Shown here one piece after another: positions 25,524 to 34,900 of a stretch of DNA of 64,000 nt. Source of the stretch: Planctomycetota bacterium (GTDB lineage Bacteria > Planctomycetota > J058 > JAJDCP01); the NCBI GenBank assembly GCA_029260765.1, contig JAJDCP010000077.1:18390-82389 (forward strand), in the 5' to 3' direction. The notes beneath the pieces are model-generated. The model did not search any database. It was given only the letters and a program-made list of their open reading frames with translations, and was not told the origin of the DNA. Made by a program: the position numbers and the translations under genes. Within the stretch, counting starts at the first letter, position 1, and every line of letters starts with the position of its first letter.

Positions 25524-25853
25524 ATGTCGTACCAGGATGCCTACCACAGCTACGATGATGATGGCGGCTATGGTCCTCCGCGCCCGCGCCGACGCAGGCA
25601 CACAGGACCCCCCAGCGGCGGAACGAGCGTGTTCGTCCTGGGCCTGCTGGGCCTGCTGTTCTGTGGCGTGCTCGGCTGCTTCGCCTGGCTGCAGGGCAAT
25701 GAGCATCTCGCACGCAGCCAGGCGATGCGGGTGCGTCCGGACGGTCTGGCGGTGGCCGGCCGCATCATGGGCATCATCAGCACGCTGGTCCTGTTCTTCC
25801 AGATCGGCGCCGTGGTGCTGATCCTTGGAGCGGGTGGCGTCAGCGCGATGTGA
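25524..25853 (+). CDS. DUF4190-like small membrane protein
   Basis: A 109-residue protein with an Asp/Tyr/Pro/Arg-rich soluble N-terminal tail (about 30 residues) and two membrane helices (FVLGLLGLLFCGVLGCFAWLQG and GIISTLVLFFQIGAVVLILG). The conserved spacing (helix, NEHLA..., PDGLAVAGRIMG, helix) resembles DUF4190. AGAGGGA precedes the ATG. Function unknown. It lies just before the biosynthetic operon but is probably separate. Confidence 0.7.
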   Translation: MSYQDAYHSYDDDGGYGPPRPRRRRHTGPPSGGTSVFVLGLLGLLFCGVLGCFAWLQGNEHLARSQAMRVRPDGLAVAGRIMGIISTLVLFFQIGAVVLILGAGGVSAM

Positions 25854-25882
25854 GCGTCGGGCCCGCCACCCCCCCCCACCGC

Positions 25883-25911
25883 TTGACCCCTTGATCCGCG
25901 GGCGCTACCGT
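25883..25911 (+). promoter_or_regulatory. Candidate promoter of the PKS-NRPS operon
   Basis: TTGACC (25883-25888), 17-bp spacer, TACCGT (25906-25911). Transcription would begin near 25918, about 43 bases before the GTG. A run of nine C (25869-25877) lies five bases upstream of the -35. A 12-codon ORF from ATG 25926 ends in TGA overlapping the synthase GTG start. Confidence 0.45.
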
Positions 25912-25960
25912 ACAGTCTCAGGGAAATGCATAGATTCCGCGTCCGCCGGGGGACCCTAGG

Positions 25961-28900
25961 GTGAAGCGTCCGAAAACCCTGGGCGGCCTGTTGAAGGCCG
26001 TCGCCAGGCAGGCTCCGGAGCGCGGACTGGTCTACCTGACGCCCGAAGGCGCCGAGCTCGAGCAGTCCTACCCGGCGCTGCTGCAGCAGGCCGGCCGGCT
26101 GCGCGCGGGATTGACCGCCCAGGGCTGGTTGCCGGGCCAGCCCGTGCCGCTGGTGGTCGGGCGCGGCCGGGACTTCTACCCACTGTTCTGGGCCTGTCAG
26201 TTGGCAGGACTCGTGCCGGTCCCGATCGCGGGTCTGCGCACAGCGACAGACAGCGACGGCGGGCGCCGGGTGCGGGCGATCTGGCAGACTCTGCAGTGTC
26301 CACGGGTGGTCTGTGGCCAGGCAGAATTGCCCGTGCTGGAGCGGCTGCTGGGCAGAGGGGTTGCCTGCGCCTGGGAACCCCTCCAGCAGGCGGAGCCCGA
26401 CCTGTCGCTGCAGCGGGTGCGGGGGCAGGACCTGGCGCTGATCCAGTTCTCTTCGGGCAGCACCAGCCAGCCCAAGGGAGTCTGCCTCAGCCACGGCCAG
26501 CTGTTGGCCAATCTCGACCAGATGCGGCGCCGCATCCCTCTGAGCGCAGACGACGTCGAGGTGGGTTGGATGCCCCACTTCCACGACATGGGCCTGATCG
26601 GTTGCCATTTGCAGTTCGTCGCGCTCGGGGCCCGCCAGGTGCGCATGGAGCCCTACCACTTCGTCAAGGATCCGGGCGCCTGGCTCGATCTGGTCACGCG
26701 CCACGCCGGCACCTGGTTGACCGCGACCAACACCTCGCTGCGCATCCTGCTCAAGCGCATCCCCCGCCTTGAGCCGGGGCGCTGGCAGCTCGACAGCGTG
26801 CACTCGCTGATGGTCGGCGCTGAGCCGCTGTTTCCCGAAGTGTTGGCCGCCTGCAGCCGGCTGCTGGCCGGCGCCGGACTGCGAGGCTCGGCCCTGCGCC
26901 CCTGCTATGGCCTGGCCGAGGCCAGCGTGGCGCTGAGTCTGGCGGGTCCGGAACCTGCGCCGCGGGTGCACCGGCTGCAGCGCGAGGCGCTGGTGCGCGA
27001 CGGCCAGGCGCGGCCCGCCGCACAGGATGCTGAGGGCGCAGTCGAGTTGCTGGATGTCGGACCGCCCCTCGACGGTTGCGGCGTGCGTGTGGTGGACGCG
27101 CAGGATCGGGCGCTTCCGGAGCGGCGTGTCGGCCACCTGCAGATCCGCGGACCCAACCTGACCCGGGGCTACTACCAGAATCCCCGCGCGACTGCAGCCG
27201 CACAATGCGGCGCCTGGTGGCGCACCGGAGACATCGGCTTTGTGCACGAAAGACGGCTGGTGATCTGCGGCCGCAGCAAAGAGTTGTTGCTGGTCGCCGG
27301 GCGCAAGTTTTTCGCGTCGGACGTCGAAGCGGTGGCCCTCGAAGAGCCGGGAGTACGCCTCGCCGTCGCCTGCTCGCTCGCCCGCCAGGGGCAGGACTGC
27401 GAGCACAGTCTGCTGTTTGTGGTTTTGCAGGAATCGGACTGGCGGCAGGCCATCGATGTGCTCGCAGCCGTGCGCCGCCGGGTGCAGCGCATTATGGGGC
27501 TGCCCATCGAGCGCTTGCTGCCCGTCAGTCATCAGCAGATCCCGCGCACGACCAGCGGCAAAATCCGTCGTACGCAGCTCGCCAGCCTTTTCGACGGCGG
27601 CCACTTCGACCGGTTGGCCGATGAAGTCGCGCAGGCCCTGGTCGCGGGGAAGAGTCCAGCCGGCGGCGAAGAGCGAGGGCCGCTGCGAGCGTTGATCGCG
27701 GAGGTCTGGGCGGAGGTGCTCGGCTGCCAGGTGTCCGCCGTAGACACCACGGCACCGTTCATGGAGCAGGGAGGCACCAGCGTCGCGGCGCTTGAGATCC
27801 TGGCGCGTCTCGAGGCCGCGCTGAACCGCCGGCTCGACTATGAGCTGTTGGTGCGTTGCGCGAGCGTAGAGGACATGGCAAGGGCCCTGGAGGCCCGGCC
27901 GGAAGTCCCTCTGGCTTCCCCCGCTCTGCCAGATTCCGCCCAAGGGCTGGCAGAGCCGATGGCCATCATCGGCATGGCCTGCCGTTTCCCGGGCGGGACG
28001 CAGCCCGAGGCATTCTGGCAGACATTGCTCGCGGGCCATGGAGCGGTCACAGACATCCCCGCCGAGCGCTGGCCGGCTCGTATGCTCGACGGCGTGCGCT
28101 GCCAACGGGGCGGCTTCGTCGCCGATGTCTACCACTTCGATCCGGAGTTCTTTGGCATTCCGGAGCAGGCGGCCCGGGTGCTCGATCCTCAGGGGCGGCT
28201 GTTGCTCGAGCTCGCCTGCGAGCTGCTCGAGCGCTCGGGGCACGGTGGCGCGCGCGCCGACCGGCGGGTCGGCGTCTTTCTGGGCTCGAACCAGTTGCCC
28301 TACCAGGAGCTGATCACCAGCCCTTTCCAGCGCCGCGAGCTGTTCGCGCAGCTGCGCGCCAGCGGGCCCTTCGAGCAGCTTCCGGACGATGCCCGGGCCG
28401 CTCTCGAGCGGGTGGTAGAGAACATCGTGGGGCCAGACCCGACCTTGCCCAGCACGCTGGTCGGCAACCTGCTGAACATGTTGGCGGCGCGCATCTCCCA
28501 CGAGCTCGACTACAGCGGGCCCGCGATCGGCCTCGACACCGCCTGTTCGACTTCGCTGCTCAGCCTGCACCTGGCCGCGGCCAGCATCCGCCGCGGCGAG
28601 TGCAGCCTGGCCATGGCCGGAGGCGTGAACCTCAACCTGCGTCCGACGGTCTACCGGCTGTTCGATGCCGCCGGGGCCCTGTCTGCCCGCGGTCGCTGTC
28701 AGCCCTTCAGCGCTGAGGCGGACGGCTTCGTGCCCGGTGAAGGGGCGGGGCTGGTGTTGCTCAAGCCGCTCTCGCGGGCGCTCGCAGATGGCGACCGGAT
28801 CCTGGCCGTGCTGCGCGGTTCGGCGATCAACAACGACGGGCGCTCGCTCGGGCCGATGGCGCCCCACCCCCGCGGCCAGGCGGAGGTGCTGGCAGCGGCG

Positions 28901-31900
28901 TACCGCAATGCGGGGCTCGATCCCGGGCGTGTCAGCCTGATCGAGGCCCATGGAACGGGCACGGTGGTCGGTGATTCGGTCGAGCTGCGCGCCCTGCGCG
29001 ACTTCTTCGTCGACGGCAAGCCGCGCTTTCTCGGCTCGGTCAAGAGCCATATCGGCCACACCCTGGGGGCGGCGGGTGTCGCTGGTTTGATCAAGGTCTT
29101 GCTGTGCCTGCAGCACCGACGGCTGCCTGCCAGTCTGCTCGACGCCACGCTCAACCCCAGGCTGCGGCTGGCCGAGCAGGGCTGGCGGCTGCCCGCCCGG
29201 GATTGTGCCTGGGAAGACGCCGCGCCACGTTGCGCGGGTTTGAGCTCGTTCGGTTTCGGCGGCACCAACTGCCACGTGGTGGTCGAAGAGGCACCGCATC
29301 CGGGGACGCCGGAGGATGTCGGCGAACCCCCGCTGCGGCTGCCGCTGTTGCTCAGCGCGCCGACGGCCGCGCATCTGAGGGGCTATGCAGCAACTTTGGC
29401 AGAGAACCTGTCCCCGAGCAGCGCGGCTGTTTGCCACGAGCTTGCCTGGGGCCGACGGGTGCACGCCGAGCGGGCGGCGCGCATCTGTGCCCCGAGCGAC
29501 ACGCTGGCCACTGCGCTGACGAGGCTCGGACATGGAGAGGAAGCGGGCTGGCTGCGCGGAAGCGTGCGCCGCCCACCCCGGGTGGCCTTGGTCTTTCCCG
29601 GCCAGGGCTCGCAGTTTCCGCACCAGGCAGCCGGTCTGCTGGCCGCCTGGCCGGCGATGGCCGCCCGCATGACCGAGCTGTGCGCCGGCATACAGCTGGA
29701 GCGGCCGCTGCTGGAGTTCTGCTACGGCCCCGACGCCGATGCGGAGAGCCTGCAGCGCACCGACGTCGCCCAGCCCCTGCTGGTCGCTTTCCAGATCGCG
29801 CTGGCCGAGCAGCTGCTGCGGCTTGGTTTGGAGCCCGTGGCGGTCTTGGGACATAGTGTGGGAGAGCTGTCGGCGGCCTGTCTGGCCGGCGCGCTCGACC
29901 CCCGCCAGGCCGTATTGTGGACGGCGCGTCGCGGGCAGCTGATGCAGGAGCTACCAACAGCAGGAGGCATGGCGGCAGTGCTCGCGCCTGCCTCCGCGCT
30001 GGAGAGCCTGCTCCAGCCGTGGCAGGGGCAGCTGGCCATCGCCGCCTACAACGGACCCGGTCAGACCGTGATCTCGGGCGACCGCGCAGCGCTCAAGCAG
30101 CTGAGCAGGCAGCTGGAACAGTCCGGACGCCGGGTGCTTCCGCTGGCCGTCTCGCACGCCTTCCACTCTCCGCTGATGGCCACAGCAGCCGAGCGCTTGG
30201 AGAGCTGCTTGGAAGAACTGCGGGCCGGTCCTCTGCGGAGGCCTCTGCTCAGCACAGTTCTGGGCCGGCAGGCGCGCGCCGAAGAGCTCGACGCGCGCTA
30301 TTGGAGCCAGCATGTCCTGCAGCCGGTACGCTTCGAGCAGGCCTGCGCTGCGCTCTCGGAATGGAAACCGGATGTGGTGCTCGAAGTCGGCCCCGGCGCC
30401 GGTTTGACCGGACTGCTGGGTCGGCTGCTGCCCGAGGCTTCCGCGCTGGCTCTGTGCCGACCTCCGGCAGGCATCGATCATGGGGCTGACCTCGAGCGTG
30501 CGTTGGATGCGCTGGCCCGGCTCTGGGTCCGGGGCGCCCCGCTCGACCTGCAGGAGCTGTGTGGGCCCGCCCCGGCGCACAGACCGCGCCTGCCCGGAAT
30601 CCCCTGGCGGCGACGGCGCCTGTGTATCGAAGACCCCTGTCTGGGCTCCGATTCCGGGCGCCTGCTGCATAGTCCCGAGTGGGTGCCGCGAGCCCCTGTC
30701 GAAGCGAGCGCTCCGGGCGAAGGATGTTGGCTGCTGCTCGGGGCGGCCAAGGGCTGGGCTGCTGAGCTGGCGCAGTGCCTGCGGGAGGCGGGCAGACGGG
30801 TGGTGTGTGTGGCGGCGGGCCCGCACTTCGCGCGCTACGCCGAAGATGCCTTCGGGCTGCGTGCGGACTCCCCCGAGCAGCTGCGCTGGTTGCTGCAGAG
30901 CCTGGCGGGCGAGCGCGTGGCCGGGGTGGTGCACCTCTGGACTCTCGAGCCCGAGTCCCAACTCGATCAGGGCGTGTTGTCCGTGCTCGCCTGGCTGCAG
31001 GCTGTGCTCAGCGGAGCGGCGCGTCCGCGACTCTGGGTGATCGCAGGGGATGCTTGGGGAGCGGCCGCCGCCGGACTCGCGGAGGCGCTCTTCGACGAGC
31101 ATCCAGACCTGGCTGGACGCTGCCTGCTGCTGGATGGGGTCGTCGAGGCACAGGCGGTGGTCGCTGAGCTGGGTCGGCGGGGACCCTTGCTGCGGCTCTC
31201 CGGCGGGCAGCGCTTGACCCGGCGTTTCGTGCCCTGGGCGGCGCCCCCGCGCGCCCAAGTGGTCCCTGGTCTGAGCCTGATCCTGGGAGGCAGCTCGGGG
31301 GTGGGCGCGGCGCTGGCCGCCAGGCTGGCTGCCAGCCCCGGGGCACGCCTGGTGCTGTCCGGGCGGCGGCCCGAGGCCTCGCTGTCGCCCCTGCTCGGGC
31401 AGCTGCGGGCGCAGGGTGCGCAGGTGCGCTACGAAGCCTGCGACCTGCTCGAGGCCGGTGCGTTGAAGGCGTTGCTGGCGCGTGTCGAGGCCCGCGAAGG
31501 GGTGCCCGACCTGGTGGTACTGGCCGCCGGTCAGGCGCGCTTCGGAGCCTTGCGCCAGCGCGAGCTGGACACGGCCCGCCAGATTTTGGCCACCAAGTTG
31601 TTGCCGGCACAACAGCTCGCCCGCTGGTCGGAGGCCCACGTCAAGGCGCGCGTGATGCTGCTGTCTTCGATCGCGGGCTGTCTGCCCGGCCTGGGCAAGG
31701 GGCTGGGCGACTATGCCGCGGCCAACGCCGGCCTGGACGCTGTGGCAAGCGAGCAGCGCGCGGCCGGGCTTCCCTGGACCTCGGCCGCCTTCTCGCTCTG
31801 GCGCGACACAGGCATGGGCGTGCGCATGCGGGTGGGCGAGGTGCGCGACCGCAAGGGCCTGCGTGGCCTGAGCAGCGAAGACGGGCTGGCAGGTTTCGAG

Positions 31901-34900
31901 GCAGCCCTGGCGGGGCAGGCCGCCCATCTGCTGGTCGCCGAGCCGGAGGACCTGCAGAAGGCCTCGCTCCGCGAAGAGCGGGCAGTGGCCAGCGAAGCCC
32001 CCGCGCTGGCCCTGCCGGCGCGGCCCCCCGTAAAGCGGCAGGCTGCCGCGCCCGAAATTTCTCCGGCCGTGCCGGCTCCCCCGGTGTCCACAGCGGTCCT
32101 CCAGCCATCGGCACAAGATCTTGAAGAGCTCCTGCGCGGGCTGCTTGCCGAAGCGCTCGAGCTGCCGCGTGCGGCCATCGACCTGCACACCCCCTTCCAG
32201 ACTCTCGGTCTGGACTCGCTGGTGGCGCTCGAACTGGTCAAGCGGCTCGAACAGGCGACGGGCCAGACCCTCAGCCTCACTCTGTTCTTCGAGCACGACA
32301 GCCTGGCCCGCCTGCTCGCATTCCTGGCTGCTCTGCAGCCTTCAGCAAGACGTGAGCTGCCTGCCGGCGAAGATCTGGCCAGGCTCCCGCTGTTGCCCGC
32401 CCAGCAGACCTTCTACGCCAACCAGCGCTTCTTTCCCGAGCTGAGCTGTACGGTCAGTCTGCGCCTGCAACTCCGCGGTGCTTTGCGGCCTGCGCTGCTG
32501 GAGCAGGCGCTCGGCTTCCTCACCCAACGCCACGCGATGCTGCGGGTCGGCTTCTTCTGGCACGATGGTGCCCTGGTCCAGAGAGCCATCCAACCCGCTC
32601 CGCTTCGGGTTGCCGTCCACAAGCTGCCCGCCGCAGGCGACAAGCGGCTGGCAGAGCTGGACCTCGAGCAGCGCAACCGGATCTTCGATCTCGAGCGTGG
32701 CCCGCTGCTCGACCTGGCGGTCTGCCAGCTGCCAGCGCCAGATTCCCACTGTCTGATGTTCGCCATCCATCACATCGTGGCCGACGCCTGGAGCGCCTAT
32801 CTGCTTGTCTGGGAGCTGCTCGAGCTGCATGCCCGGCTGCTGACCGGCCGACCTCTGCAGCTTCCCGAGCTGCCCACCAGCTTCGCGTCGGTCGTCCAGG
32901 CGCTACAGTCCGATGCGGCCGCCGACGCGAGCCGGACATTCTGGCAGCAGCTGTTGCGCGACCCCGCACCGCCGCTGCGGCTGCCCTTCGATGGCGACCC
33001 CGAGGCCGAGCCCCGGGGGCCGGCGAACATCCACACAGCCGTCCTGGCAGACGAGGCCACCCGCTGGCTGCATGCCCGCGCGCGGGAATGGCAGGTCTCG
33101 AGCTTCGAGCTGGTGATGCTGAGCTATCTGCTATGCCTGCAACGCTGGAGCGGGCAGAGTGACCTGCTGGTGCGCATGGCCAGTGCGCGGCGTGAGGCGC
33201 GTCTGCCGGGTATCGAGCGCATTGTGGGTTGTTTCGCCGACTCGCTGCCCGTGCGCGTGCGCCTGGCAGCCGAGCCAGCTCGCGAGCAAGCACGCGCTCT
33301 GCGGCGGCTGCTGATCGAGGTGCAGAAGCACCCCTACACCAGCTCGCTGGAGCTCGCGGGGCTGCACGACCGCAAACATGCCGGACCGCGGGGCCTGACG
33401 CCGGCGGGTATCAGCTTTCCCAGCTTCAAGGGGCCTGATCGGGTTGGAGAGCTCGAGATCACGGATGTCTCCGGGGGAGCCGCGTCGGGTTTCACCCAAC
33501 TCGGCCTGATCGCCTGGGAGTTCGGCGGCCGGCTGTGTTGTTCGTGGAACACACTCGCAGGCCTGTTCTTGCCGCAGACCGTGGAACGCCTGGCCGGCGA
33601 GCACCTGGAGCAGCTGCGCGCGCTCGTGCAGCCGTCTGGGGAGGTCGAGCCTATGCCCGCGGAGCTGCCCGGTCTTCCGCCCGGGCAGACCCTGAGCGCG
33701 CGCCTGGCCGCAAGCCTGGCCCGTCACGGGGGACGGCCGGCGGTCCTTTGGCAGGGGGCGACCACGCGCTACGACCAGCTCGAGACGGCGCAGGCCCGTC
33801 TGGCCGCGGCCTTGCGGGACCATGGAGCCCGCCCGGGCGAGCGGGTCGGTGTGCTGCTGCGTCCGGGCTTGCAGGCTGTGGTCGGGCTGCTGGGCTGTCT
33901 GGCCTCTGGAGCCGCCTATGTGCCGTTGGATCCAGACTACCCGGACGCCCGGATCCGGGAGATTGCCGACCACGCGGGCATCCGTGTGCTGCTCAGCTGC
34001 AGCGAGCATCTCGGCCGCCTGCAGCACTTTGCAGCCGTCGAGCGGGTGCTGCTGCTCGACGATCCTCTGGAGGACGACCCGGTTCCTCCGAGCTGTCTTG
34101 CTTGGAGCGCTCTTCCTGTGGCGCTGCCGGAAGCCTGCCCCGCGGGCCCCGACGACATCGCCTACGTGATGTACACCAGCGGCACGACCGGTCGGCCCAA
34201 GGGCGTGATGGTCTCGCATCGGGCCGTCTGCCTGTTCCACGACTGGGTCCATGAGGCTTTTGCCATCACCGCTGACGACCGCTTCATCCAGACCTCGGCG
34301 TTGAGCTTTGGAGGTTCCATCCGCCAGGTCTTCTCACCCCTGCTCGCGGGCGCCCAGCTGCTGCCAGCCCCTCGCGGCCTGACCCGTGACCCCTTCGCGC
34401 TGGTCGATTTCCTCGAGAGCCACGCCATCACCATCTGGAACTCGGTGCCCACGCTCTGGCGGAGGCTGATGGACAGCCTGGATCTGTTGCGCAAGAGCGA
34501 CCGGCAGCCTCGTCTGCAGGCCCTGCGCTGGATCTTGATCGGGGGTGAGAACGTGCCTGCCGCGCTGGTGCGGCGTTGGTTCGATCAAGGGGCGGCGCGC
34601 CCGCAGATCGCCAACCTGTACGGCTCCACCGAGACCGTGGTCAATGCGAGCTGGTTCGCCTTGTCCGGACGTCCGCCCCAGAGCTGGAGCAGCGTTCCGA
34701 TCGGCCGGGCCCGTGCGGGCTCCGAGCTGCTGCTGCTCGACGAGCGGGGACAGCCCAGCGTTGTGGGCGAGGTCGGCGAGCTGTTTGTGGGCGGCCCGAG
34801 CCTTGCGGACGGCTATCTGGCGGATCCGGAGCGCAGCGAGCAGGCCTTCGTGAGCCTGCCCGGGCGGGACGGACGCTGGTACCGCACGGGTGACCTGGTC

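Noticed and set aside
25568..29854. Minus-strand open frame of over 1400 codons, antisense to the synthase
   Set aside because: High GC makes stop codons rare in antisense frames. The product is low-complexity (Gln/Arg/Ala-rich) with no domain, while the plus strand encodes clear FAAL and KS domains.
29951..32296. Minus-strand frame of 781 codons
   Set aside because: Antisense to the AT and KR domains of the synthase; repetitive Gln/Arg/Gly composition.
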